NCBI GenBank assembly: GCA_003148945.1
Contig: QGGY01000010.1
Coordinates: 1 to 64,000 of the forward strand
Source of the DNA: Murimonas intestini
Lineage (GTDB): Bacteria > Bacillota > Clostridia > Lachnospirales > Lachnospiraceae
DNA length: 64,000 nucleotides
Reading direction: 5' to 3'
Shown: positions 26,697 to 34,821 of the stretch, piece by piece
Layout of the letters: each line of letters opens with the position of its first letter
Numbering within the stretch: position 1 is the stretch's first letter
The notes under the pieces: model-generated
Database searches by the model: none
What the model was told of the DNA's origin: nothing
What the model saw: only the letters and a program-made list of their open reading frames with translations
Position numbers and translations under genes: made by a program

Positions 26697-27024
26697 ATAA
26701 AATCACCCCTTCTTTCTGTACATTGGTATAGAACGGATATGCTGTTACCCATTGCTTAAAATGCTGAAGATTTTTCACAACAGGCATCATCCAAATATCA
26801 TTGTTTACATTAAATTCATATCCCAGTTCTGACAGAGCATCTGAATAAGCATCCATTTCTTCAGGAGACAAGTCCACTAATAACATGATATCTACATCTG
26901 AATCAGATGTATAATCACCTCTTGCATAGGAACCATATAAAATGGCGCTCTTAAGGTGTGCGCCGTAAATCTTTTGTACTTCTGATAAATACTGATTAAG
27001 CAGTATATAAATTGTCTGTGGCAT
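26683..27024 (-). CDS. MNT-type nucleotidyltransferase (antitoxin)
   Basis: 113 aa, the usual size of minimal nucleotidyltransferases. It carries the polymerase-beta motif GSYARGDYTSDSDVD, with both metal-binding Asp, followed by a third acidic position (NNDIWMM). In known MNT/HEPN modules this protein neutralises HEPN by adding AMP to a Tyr. Its partner downstream is truncated, so the module may be relaxed or decaying. The ATG has AAAGGAGGAAC upstream on the minus strand. Confidence 0.85.
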   Translation of the reverse strand: MPQTIYILLNQYLSEVQKIYGAHLKSAILYGSYARGDYTSDSDVDIMLLVDLSPEEMDAYSDALSELGYEFNVNNDIWMMPVVKNLQHFKQWVTAYPFYTNVQKEGVILYEAA

Positions 27025-27191
27025 ACAACCGTTCCTCCTTTCTCATGATAGCTTAAGTATAATCCAAATCGCAAGATTTCGCAACCAGTGTACGTAGTAC
27101 CGGTAATTACAAAGTGTTACTGTTTACACGCCACCATCCCGCGATAAGTAACAATAAAATCAGAGTTTGATCTATTATTTCACAAAACTCC

Positions 27192-27239
27192 TTGTTAAAT
27201 TCGAACATATGTGCTAGAATAATAACAAACAAATGTTTG
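27192..27239 (+). promoter_or_regulatory. SOS-type promoter of the DNA-repair pair
   Basis: TTGTTA (27192-27197), 17 bases and extended -10 TGCTAGAAT (TAGAAT 27215-27220). A LexA-like box CGAACATATGTGC (27202-27214) fills the spacer. A second perfect palindrome CAAACA-AA-TGTTTG (27226-27239) covers the start region. The Gram-positive LexA consensus is CGAACNNNNGTTCG. Confidence 0.6.
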
Positions 27240-27249
27240 GAGAGATGAT

Positions 27250-28584
27250 ATGAGTCTAAGAATTCAGGAAGAAATGGATCTAATGGAAAAGCTGGAGATT
27301 TTAACTGATGCGGCAAAATATGATGTGGCGTGTACATCCAGCGGCGTGGACAGGAATGGTGACGGGAAAGGCATGGGCAACAGTGTAGCCAAAGGGATCT
27401 GCCACAGCTTTGCATCAGACGGCAGGTGCATATCCCTGTTAAAGATCCTGTTTACAAACGAATGTGTTTTTGACTGTAAATACTGTCTGAACAGGTGCTC
27501 TAACGATGTACCGAGAGCCTCTTTCACGCCGGAGGAGGTATGCAGGCTGACTATGGAATTTTACAGGCGCAATTATATAGAAGGCCTTTTTCTCAGCTCC
27601 GGTATATTAAAGAATCCTGATTTTACAATGGAACTGCTTTATCAGACCTTGTATAAGCTGCGCTGTGAATACAATTTTCAGGGGTATATCCACGTGAAGG
27701 CTATTCCGGGGGCAGACCAGGAGCTGATTGACAGGACAGGATTTCTGGCAGACCGAATGAGCGTCAATCTGGAACTGCCTACATCAGAAGGTCTGAAAAA
27801 GCTGGCGCCGCATAAGAGCAGGAAGACGATACTTGCCCCAATGCGCCAGATCCAGAACAGGATGACAGAAAATAAAGAAGAGCTGGCAGTTTTTAGAAAT
27901 GCTCCTAAATTTGTGCCAGCAGGGCAGAGCACCCAGATGATCATTGGCGCCACACCGGAAAGTGATTATGCCATCGTATCAGTTGCCGAATCACTCTATA
28001 AGAAATTCAGGCTGAAAAGAGTCTTTTATTCTGCCTTTGTGAAGGTAAATGAGGATGCCAGTCTTCCGGCCCTTCCCGGGGGACCTCCGCTGCTGAGGGA
28101 GCACAGGCTGTATCAGGCTGACTGGCTGCTGAGATTCTATGGGTTTGAGGCGGATGAGCTGCTCTCCGAGAAGAGGCCTAATTTCAATGTATTCCTGGAC
28201 CCAAAATGTGACTGGGCGCTGGGCCATCTGGAGCAGTTCCCTGTGGAGATCAACCGCGCAGATTATTATACGCTTCTGCGTGTGCCGGGGATAGGCACCA
28301 AGTCCGCACAGCACATCGTTCAGGCAAGGAGATTCGCCTGCCTCAGGTTTGAAGACCTGAAGAAGCTGGGAGTTGTACTGAAGCGGGCCCTGTACTTTAT
28401 TACATGCAGCGGCAGGATGATGTATCCCACAAAGCTGGACGAGGACTATATACTCAGGAACCTGCTGAGTGAAAAGGAAAGAAAGCCGCTGGGGATAGAC
28501 GGATACAGGCAGCTCACACTTTTTGATGATTTTAATATGCAGGCAGCGGATATAATAAGATCAGAGTGCGGAAGGGTGGTTTGA
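27250..28584 (+). CDS. putative DNA modification/repair radical SAM protein (TIGR03916-like)
   Basis: 444 aa. A radical SAM cluster motif CVFDCKYC (CX3CX2C) near residue 76 is followed by a TIM-barrel core. A helix-hairpin-helix-like DNA-binding stretch is near the C-terminus (LLRVPGIGTKSAQHIVQARR). This matches the family always found beside a TIGR03915 partner, which follows here. The predicted role is repair or modification of DNA bases; the substrate is not established. A LexA-like promoter lies upstream. The ATG follows TTGGAGAG, and its stop overlaps the next ATG (TGATG). Confidence 0.9.
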   Translation: MSLRIQEEMDLMEKLEILTDAAKYDVACTSSGVDRNGDGKGMGNSVAKGICHSFASDGRCISLLKILFTNECVFDCKYCLNRCSNDVPRASFTPEEVCRLTMEFYRRNYIEGLFLSSGILKNPDFTMELLYQTLYKLRCEYNFQGYIHVKAIPGADQELIDRTGFLADRMSVNLELPTSEGLKKLAPHKSRKTILAPMRQIQNRMTENKEELAVFRNAPKFVPAGQSTQMIIGATPESDYAIVSVAESLYKKFRLKRVFYSAFVKVNEDASLPALPGGPPLLREHRLYQADWLLRFYGFEADELLSEKRPNFNVFLDPKCDWALGHLEQFPVEINRADYYTLLRVPGIGTKSAQHIVQARRFACLRFEDLKKLGVVLKRALYFITCSGRMMYPTKLDEDYILRNLLSEKERKPLGIDGYRQLTLFDDFNMQAADIIRSECGRVV

Positions 28585-29363
28585 TGGGAAAGGTAGTCTT
28601 TCAATGTGAGGACAGTACAGATGGTATTTTTACAGGCATTTATGATGCCTGGGACAGCAGAGTGGGGCACAGGAATGTGAAGCTGGAGGCTGGAAGAGAG
28701 TATGATATGGAGTTATTTTCCGAGTACAGGCGGGTGGAGACGGACGGTGTCAAAGCAGGGAAGGTGGCGGCCACGATCAGGAGGAAGCTGAAGGCGGATG
28801 TGTATGAACAGATATATAATGCCACATTGTCACGTGAGAAGGATAAGGCAGAGCATATCTACAGAACTGTCGTCATGGGGCTGTATATGCCTGACGGAGA
28901 GAATATCATGCAGAATCTGAGCAATTATTCTGTGCGGCGTGTATTTGAGTGCTCCAGGAGGGCAGGACATGAGGCTCATCAGTTTACAGGCTTCCTGCGT
29001 TTCTCTGAATTAAAAAACAAGGTGCTTTTTGCGCAGATAGAACCGGAGAATAAGGTGCTCCCGCTGATTGGTGATCATTTTTCAGACAGGTTTCCGCTGG
29101 AAGATTTCCTGATTTATGACAAGACCCATCAGATGTTTCTTGCACATGCGGCAAACAGGCCGTGGATGCTCATCTCAGGTGAGGTGCCTGACAAGGAAAT
29201 GATAAATGATATTTCTGAAAATGAGTTGAGATACAGAAAGCTCTGGAAGGTATTCCACAGGACGATCGGTATCGAGGAGCGGAAAAACGCCAGACTTCAG
29301 CAGCAGCTTCTGCCGCTCAGATACAGGAAAGATATGACTGAGTGGGATGATAAAGAAGCCTGA
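28584..29363 (+). CDS. TIGR03915-family DNA metabolism protein (DUF4130)
   Basis: 259 aa, the obligate partner of the preceding radical SAM protein. The conserved start (VVFQCEDSTDGIFTGIYDAWDSR) and the HQFTGFLRF and DRFPLEDFLIYD motifs fit the DUF4130/TIGR03915 family, related to uracil-DNA glycosylase-like folds. I chose the ATG at 28584, which overlaps the upstream stop and has GGAAGGGTGG before it; an earlier GTG in frame has no ribosome site. The two genes form an SOS-like operon. Confidence 0.88.
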   Translation: MGKVVFQCEDSTDGIFTGIYDAWDSRVGHRNVKLEAGREYDMELFSEYRRVETDGVKAGKVAATIRRKLKADVYEQIYNATLSREKDKAEHIYRTVVMGLYMPDGENIMQNLSNYSVRRVFECSRRAGHEAHQFTGFLRFSELKNKVLFAQIEPENKVLPLIGDHFSDRFPLEDFLIYDKTHQMFLAHAANRPWMLISGEVPDKEMINDISENELRYRKLWKVFHRTIGIEERKNARLQQQLLPLRYRKDMTEWDDKEA

Positions 29364-29468
29364 GAGCAGAATGCGGCGAAAATATTTTTGAAAAACCTAC
29401 CAAATATTTTTTCTTACAGTGCAATCTTTGTCAAGTATTCAGAAGCGGCTCAGTAAGCGGAAACGAAA

Positions 29469-29497
29469 ATTTTTATAAAGAATGTATTTATAAAAAT
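29469..29497. repeat. AT-rich inverted repeat
   Basis: Perfect 11-bp arms ATTTTTATAAA / TTTATAAAAAT around 7 bases, in the gap after the DUF4130 gene. Its role is unknown. No gene is seen in 29364-29562. Confidence 0.4.
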
Positions 29498-29562
29498 ACA
29501 AAAATGTACAGAACGCATAAGAAAACACCCCTAAATGAAAAATATGGCGAAAAATGCAATAT

Positions 29563-29591
29563 TTGACAAATGTATTTAGAAGTGGCATAAT
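29563..29591 (+). promoter_or_regulatory. promoter of the HPr-like gene
   Basis: TTGACA (29563-29568), 17 bases, CATAAT (29586-29591), about 55 bases before the ATG. Confidence 0.75.
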
Positions 29592-29646
29592 CGGAACAAC
29601 ATAAAATTATGGCTGAAACTAATTTAGAACAGAAGGGGTGATTAAC

Positions 29647-29874
29647 ATGTCAGAAAGGAAGATTAAACTCACAGAGATCAATGATGTGAAAGAGTTTGTT
29701 CAGACTGCCGGTCAGTGCGATTTCGATATCGACGTATTTTATAACCGGGTGATAATTGACGCAAAATCTATCCTGGGCGTATTGAGTTTAGATTTAACAA
29801 AAGTACTGACCGTAAAATATGGCGGCGATGATATGAAGTTTGAGAATATCTTAGACAAATATTCTGCGTCATGA
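29647..29874 (+). CDS. HPr-like protein lacking the active-site histidine
   Basis: 75 aa. The second half (VIIDAKSILGVLSLDL) is the classic HPr core with the regulatory Ser (Ser41 here, Ser46 in HPr). The first strand is changed: the GLHARPA motif that carries the phosphorylated His15 is absent, replaced by roughly NDVKEFV. So it cannot take phosphate from enzyme I for sugar transport, but could still be phosphorylated by an HPr kinase or bind a regulator, somewhat like Crh of Bacillus. That role is inference. Many Clostridia carry such HPr-fold paralogues. The ATG at 29647 follows GAAGGGG; a GTG three codons earlier is a less likely start. Confidence 0.8.
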   Translation: MSERKIKLTEINDVKEFVQTAGQCDFDIDVFYNRVIIDAKSILGVLSLDLTKVLTVKYGGDDMKFENILDKYSAS

Positions 29875-29917
29875 CTAAGTACGTAAGGAAGATAAGGGTA
29901 ACAGATACGGAGCTGAT

Positions 29918-29944
29918 GTTACTGTTCACTCCGTGACCAGTAAC
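29918..29944 (+). repeat. dispersed hairpin repeat, copy A
   Basis: GTTACTGTTCAC (29918-29929) and GTGACCAGTAAC (29933-29944) form a 12-bp hairpin with a 3-base tip and one G-U pair. Close relatives are at 36281, 50381, 62365 and 63569. Confidence 0.75.
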
Positions 29945-29969
29945 GAGTTGATAACTGCTCACAAAATGA

Positions 29970-30000
29970 GGGTGCTGTATTTTACAGCATCCTTTTTTTG
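29970..30000 (+). terminator. terminator of the HPr-like gene
   Basis: GGTGCTGTA / TACAGCATCC hairpin followed by TTTTTTTG. Confidence 0.8.
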
Positions 30001-30029
30001 TGTTATGATAGTGGCAGAACTTATGTTTT
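29981..30029 (+). promoter_or_regulatory. helicase promoter with LexA-like box
   Basis: TTTACA (29981-29986), 17 bases, TATGAT (30004-30009). The -35 lies in the upstream terminator stem. A box AGAACTTATGTTTTG (GAAC-N4-GTTT, 30017-30028) covers the expected start of transcription. Confidence 0.45.
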
Positions 30030-30078
30030 GAGAAGATATTGGGGACTATAGAAAAGCGGAAAAGGGAGACAGGCCGGA

Positions 30079-32427
30079 ATGGAAGAGATTAGAATATCTG
30101 TGCGCAGTCTTGTGGAATTTATACTGCGTTCCGGAGATATAGATAACCGCAGGGGGACGATGGCGGATAAAGAGGCCATGCAGCTTGGAAGCCGGCTCCA
30201 CCGGAAGATCCAGGGGCAGATGGGTTCGAATTACAGGGCCGAGGTTAGCCTGAGCCTGAAGTATCCATGCAGGGATATTGTAATTGTTGTAGAGGGAAGA
30301 GCGGACGGGATCCAGGAAGATGCGGACGGAACGATGATCGATGAGATAAAGGGGATATTCCGTGATCTGGCCTATCTGGAAGGACCGGTGGATGTGCATC
30401 TGGCCCAGGCAAAGTGTTATGCATACATTTATGCAAAAGAGAAGGAACTGGAAGAGATAGCTGTCCAGATGACATACTGCAACATGGAAACAGAAGACAT
30501 CAGGCGTTTTAAACAGAAGTATACTTATGCAGAGTTAGAGCAGTGGTTTGAAAAGCTGATGCAGGAATATGAAAAGTGGTGCATGTTTTCGGCTGGCTGG
30601 AAGAAGATCAGACAGGAATCCATCACTCAGGTAGAATTTCCGTTTGAGTACAGAGAGGGGCAGAAGGAGCTGGCAGCAGCTGTCTACAGGACGATAGCGC
30701 GGAAAAAGAAACTTTTTATAGAGGCTCCTACCGGAGTAGGAAAAACAATCTCAACAATATTTCCGGCGGTAAAGGCAGTGGGGGAAGGACTGGGAGAGAA
30801 GATCTTCTACCTGACAGCCAAGACGATAACCAGAACAGTGGCGCAGGAGGCATTCGCCATGCTCAGGGAGCAGGGACTTAAGTATAAGGTGGCGACCCTG
30901 ACAGCAAAAGAAAAGATCTGCCCCATGGAAGAGACAGAGTGTAATCCTGATGCATGTCCATACGCAAAAGGTCATTATGACAGGGTAAATGACGCAGTCT
31001 TTGAGATATTGGGAACGACTGATGATTTTACAAGAGAATCTCTTCTTGCCCAGAGCGAAAAGTGGCAGGTATGTCCGTTCGAGATGGGGCTGGATGTGTC
31101 ACTCTGGACAGATGCGGTGATCTGTGATTATAACTATGTTTTTGACCCAAGGGCACATCTGAAAAGATTTTTTGGGGACGGTGTGAAAGGCGACTATCTG
31201 TTTTTGATAGATGAGGCACATAATCTGGTAGAGCGGGGCAGAGAGATGTACAGCGCTGTCATATATAAAGAAGATATACTGGAGGTGCGCAGAGCTGTCA
31301 AGCCTTACAGCAGGAAGCTGGAGAAATACCTCACCAAATGCAATGATTATCTGCTGGATTTAAAGAGAGAGTGTACGGCTTACAGCCTGCTTGATAATGT
31401 GGGGAATTTTGCACTCAGCCTGATGAATGTGGCGGGAGAGATGGAAAAATTTCTGGAGGAAGACCGGGGGGATGTACACGAACTGGTGCTGAACCTCTAT
31501 TTTGCTGTGAGGACTTTTCTGGATATCCACGAAAGGCTGGATGAGAACTATGTGATATATTCGGAGATGGAGAACTCGGGCAGATTCAAGCTGAAGCTGT
31601 TCTGCGTAAATCCTGCTGTAAACCTGGCAGAATTTCTGGATAAAGGGAGGGGTACAGTATTTTTCTCCGCAACGCTTCTTCCCATACAATACTATATCAG
31701 GCTGCTGAGCACCAGGACGGATGATTACACGATTTATGCAAAATCACCATTTGACCCGTCACGCAAGCTGCTTTTGATTGGAAATGATATCAGCAGCAAG
31801 TACACGAGGCGGGGAAAAAGAGAATATGATAAAGCGGCGGCATATATCAAAAGGACAGTGGAATTAAAGAAGGGAAATTATCTGGCCTTCTTTCCTTCCT
31901 ATAAGATGCTGGAGGATGTGGCGGAGAGCTTTGAGGAGATCAGGGGAGATGTGAGGGCTATCTGCCAGAACAGCAGGATGGATGAGAGGGAGAGAGAAGA
32001 ATTTCTGGGGGCATTTGAGGAGGACAATCCGGAAGGCCTTGTGGGCTTTTGTGTGATGGGCGGCATTTTTGGCGAAGGGATAGATCTGAAAAAGGACCGG
32101 CTTATAGGAGCGATGGTAGTGGGGACAGGCCTCCCTCAGATATGCAATGAGAGAGAGATTCTGAAGAACTATTATGACTCAAGGGAGATGGACGGGTTTG
32201 ACTATGCTTACAGGTATCCCGGAATGAACAAGGTGCTCCAGTCCGCGGGCAGGGTGATAAGGACCCAGGAGGATGAAGGGGTAATACTGCTGCTGGACGA
32301 CAGATTCCTCCAGTGGGAATATCTGCAGATGTTTCCTGTAGAATGGTCTGATTATGATGTATGTACTTTAAGAAGCCTGGAGGATAAGCTGCAAAATTTC
32401 TGGAGTGCGAGAGAACAAGATTCTTGA
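30079..32427 (+). CDS. XPD/DinG-like helicase with N-terminal nuclease domain
   Basis: 782 aa superfamily 2 helicase. N-terminal ~180 residues look like a Cas4/RecB-type PD-(D/E)xK nuclease: LGSRLHRKIQ (His), GRADGI (Asp), IDEIKG (E-x-K) and HLAQAKCYAY (Q..Y). The helicase core has Walker A APTGVGKT (about 214-222), an XPD-type Fe-S cysteine set (ICP, TEC, DACP and VCPFE; about 275-335), DEAH (about 377) and the late motif QSAGRVIRTQEDEG. It should unwind 5' to 3' at repair intermediates and may also cut. A LexA-like box in its promoter suggests SOS control. The ATG follows a weak GGGAGACAGG. Confidence 0.85.
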   Translation: MEEIRISVRSLVEFILRSGDIDNRRGTMADKEAMQLGSRLHRKIQGQMGSNYRAEVSLSLKYPCRDIVIVVEGRADGIQEDADGTMIDEIKGIFRDLAYLEGPVDVHLAQAKCYAYIYAKEKELEEIAVQMTYCNMETEDIRRFKQKYTYAELEQWFEKLMQEYEKWCMFSAGWKKIRQESITQVEFPFEYREGQKELAAAVYRTIARKKKLFIEAPTGVGKTISTIFPAVKAVGEGLGEKIFYLTAKTITRTVAQEAFAMLREQGLKYKVATLTAKEKICPMEETECNPDACPYAKGHYDRVNDAVFEILGTTDDFTRESLLAQSEKWQVCPFEMGLDVSLWTDAVICDYNYVFDPRAHLKRFFGDGVKGDYLFLIDEAHNLVERGREMYSAVIYKEDILEVRRAVKPYSRKLEKYLTKCNDYLLDLKRECTAYSLLDNVGNFALSLMNVAGEMEKFLEEDRGDVHELVLNLYFAVRTFLDIHERLDENYVIYSEMENSGRFKLKLFCVNPAVNLAEFLDKGRGTVFFSATLLPIQYYIRLLSTRTDDYTIYAKSPFDPSRKLLLIGNDISSKYTRRGKREYDKAAAYIKRTVELKKGNYLAFFPSYKMLEDVAESFEEIRGDVRAICQNSRMDEREREEFLGAFEEDNPEGLVGFCVMGGIFGEGIDLKKDRLIGAMVVGTGLPQICNEREILKNYYDSREMDGFDYAYRYPGMNKVLQSAGRVIRTQEDEGVILLLDDRFLQWEYLQMFPVEWSDYDVCTLRSLEDKLQNFWSAREQDS

Positions 32428-32507
32428 CCGGGGGGTTGAGAGTAGCTATACTGTATGTAATATGCAGCATGTCGCTGCGTATATACCACAGATGGGAGGA
32501 AGATATC

Positions 32508-34775
32508 ATGGTATGCAAACAATGTGGTAAGGAACTGGCACCGGATGATGTATTTTGCGGCAGCTGCGGCTGGAGGGTCGAGTCAGAAGATTTAGGGACA
32601 GCCGGTGACGGGGAAAAGAGGTTCTGTATTAACTGCGGAAGGATATTAAGGGCGGACGCCCAGTTCTGCCCCAACTGCGGCAGGCCTGTTGACGGCGGGA
32701 ACGAGGGCGAGCAGGAGATGGCATGCGGATATGACTGGGGGAATGCGTCAGGCGGCGGTGTGCCGAAGAAAAAGGCCAGGCAGGCTGGAATCCTTAAGGT
32801 GAAAAAACTGGGCCGGCACGGGAAGGACAGGGATGAGTCTCCTGAGGAGGATGTGCGGACGGAGCCGGGGATAGTGCCTGTGCCTGATGAGGGAATACTT
32901 CATGTGGATGACGAAAGTACTGTCAGGCCGCAAAAGATCTGGCAGGGAAAGAAGAAAAAAGCAATGATCGGTGCAGCAGCAGTTTTGCTGGCAGCGGGAG
33001 GCATTGCAGGCTGGATGCTGCTGAGCGATGGACCGTCAGCAGGAAGATACGGCCAGGTACTTTATACAAAGGGCGGCGAGGCATGGGCAATTGACGCCTC
33101 CCAAAAAGAGCCGGAAAAAGAATTTTATGATCTGGAAATGTCAAGCATTTCCTATGATGTGGGAGGCATCTCAGGATATCTTGTGAAAAACAGGATCAGA
33201 TATTCAGAAGATCATTCATATATCTATTATCCTGATAAAAAATCTGACACGGTCGATTATTCATTTGAACTGTGCAGGCGCAGTCTTGATACAGGTGATG
33301 TGGAATATATTGCAGATGAAGTGACTGTGTATGAGCTGCTCCCGGACGGCAGGATCGTTTATACGGGGGGAGAAGACAAGGCCCTGTACCTGAAGGACGG
33401 AGAAGAAAAAGAAAAGCTTGCCGCCGGTGTATATGATTTCAAGGTAAACAAGAGCGGTACGATGGTGACATGGATACAGAATGTACATAATACGGATGCG
33501 GCAGTAGAGGGTGATCTGTATGTGAGGGCGCTGACGGAGAAAGAGGCTGAAAATGAAAAGATAGCTTCTGAGGCAACCCTGGCAGGATATTCTGAAGATA
33601 TGAGAAGTTTTATCTACCTGAGGGATAAGGTTCTGTATCTTCAGAGGGGAGGACAGGAAAGAATCAAAGTTGATTCGGATGTACAAAGTGCCCGGCCCGG
33701 AGATGAAAATCTTGAGACATTTTATTATATGAAGGAGCCGTCTGATGACAACATGGACTGGACAGCCTTCGTTGATGATGACATGAAGGCGTCAGATGAG
33801 ATTTTGAGCTATCCGGCCCAGGAAGATTTCCAGATACAGAAGACGGAGAAGTCAAGCGGAAGCAATAAGAAGGTTTACGTGCCTGATGAAGAGGCATATC
33901 AGAAGGCAGTGGAAGCTTATGAAGAGAAGACAGCCAGGGATAAGCTGAGAGAACAGCTGAACAGTTTAGATATAAGTATAGAGAAGAGGCAGCTCTGTTT
34001 TTATGGGGACGGAGAAGCGGGTGTTATTGAAGAGAATTTTAATGGCAGTCTTGATTATCCGGGCTGGAATAAGGGTATCATATATGAGAGCATAAAGCCG
34101 CCGTCAGAGAAGAAACTGAAGCTTTCAGATTTTCAGGATTTTGCGGAGGCTGAATCAGCTATAGAAACAGCTGTATTTGAAAATACTGCTGTCTGTGCGA
34201 CAGCAGGCAGGGATGTAACTGCCATTGCGCCCGGATTTGGCATCTACCAGTCCAGCTTTGAGGAGGAGACAGGGATAGCCGGAGTATTGCTGCACAATGA
34301 GGAGAATATCATACCTAAGCTGGTCAGGATAGACATCCAGGAGGATGGGACATTAAATATTGCGGAAGTAGATCAGAATGTGACTTATCTTTCATGTATA
34401 CTGAACGGGAGCATGTACTACATAAAGGATGAAAATAATTCCAAAGGAGATCTCTGGTGCGACGGGAAAAAGATAGATACAGATGTCTACAAATATTCCC
34501 CCAGACCTCTCTCTGAGGCACTGTCGGTGGTATATGCATCTGATTACAATGAAGAAAAGCAGCGCGGAGTAATGAAAAGCTATGACGGAACAGAGATAAA
34601 GACCATAGCTGAGGACGTACATATGTATCTGGAGCTGCCCGGCACAGGGTTAGCTGTATTGTCTGACTACAGCTCCAAAGATCTGGCAGGGGACCTTAAG
34701 CTCTATACGGAAGACGGAAACTTCAGCCTGCTGGATGAGAATGTAGAGAGTATCCTGCAGGGAGTATTATTTTAG
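32508..34775 (+). CDS. double zinc-ribbon membrane protein with large extracellular domain
   Basis: 755 aa. Two zinc ribbons at the N-terminus (CKQCGKELAPDDVFCGSCG, then CINCGRILRADAQFCPNCG), a charged linker, one membrane helix (about 155-175) and a ~580-residue C-terminal part. That part has repeated LYxKGGE/LYLKDGE/LYLQRGG turns, perhaps a beta-propeller-like domain outside the cell. I do not recognise the family beyond the zinc ribbon. The ATG at 32508 follows GGGAGGAAG; earlier in-frame codons lack a ribosome site. It is followed 46 bases later by another zinc-ribbon membrane protein with a lectin domain, so the pair may work together at the surface. Confidence 0.75.
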   Translation: MVCKQCGKELAPDDVFCGSCGWRVESEDLGTAGDGEKRFCINCGRILRADAQFCPNCGRPVDGGNEGEQEMACGYDWGNASGGGVPKKKARQAGILKVKKLGRHGKDRDESPEEDVRTEPGIVPVPDEGILHVDDESTVRPQKIWQGKKKKAMIGAAAVLLAAGGIAGWMLLSDGPSAGRYGQVLYTKGGEAWAIDASQKEPEKEFYDLEMSSISYDVGGISGYLVKNRIRYSEDHSYIYYPDKKSDTVDYSFELCRRSLDTGDVEYIADEVTVYELLPDGRIVYTGGEDKALYLKDGEEKEKLAAGVYDFKVNKSGTMVTWIQNVHNTDAAVEGDLYVRALTEKEAENEKIASEATLAGYSEDMRSFIYLRDKVLYLQRGGQERIKVDSDVQSARPGDENLETFYYMKEPSDDNMDWTAFVDDDMKASDEILSYPAQEDFQIQKTEKSSGSNKKVYVPDEEAYQKAVEAYEEKTARDKLREQLNSLDISIEKRQLCFYGDGEAGVIEENFNGSLDYPGWNKGIIYESIKPPSEKKLKLSDFQDFAEAESAIETAVFENTAVCATAGRDVTAIAPGFGIYQSSFEEETGIAGVLLHNEENIIPKLVRIDIQEDGTLNIAEVDQNVTYLSCILNGSMYYIKDENNSKGDLWCDGKKIDTDVYKYSPRPLSEALSVVYASDYNEEKQRGVMKSYDGTEIKTIAEDVHMYLELPGTGLAVLSDYSSKDLAGDLKLYTEDGNFSLLDENVESILQGVLF

Positions 34776-34821
34776 AAGACATGTGAGCGCAGACGCGGGA
34801 GTGAGAAAGTGAGGGTTCAGT

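Noticed and set aside
27107-27135. GTTACTGTTTACACG as another hairpin repeat copy
   Set aside because: Only one arm matches; the partner arm is missing.
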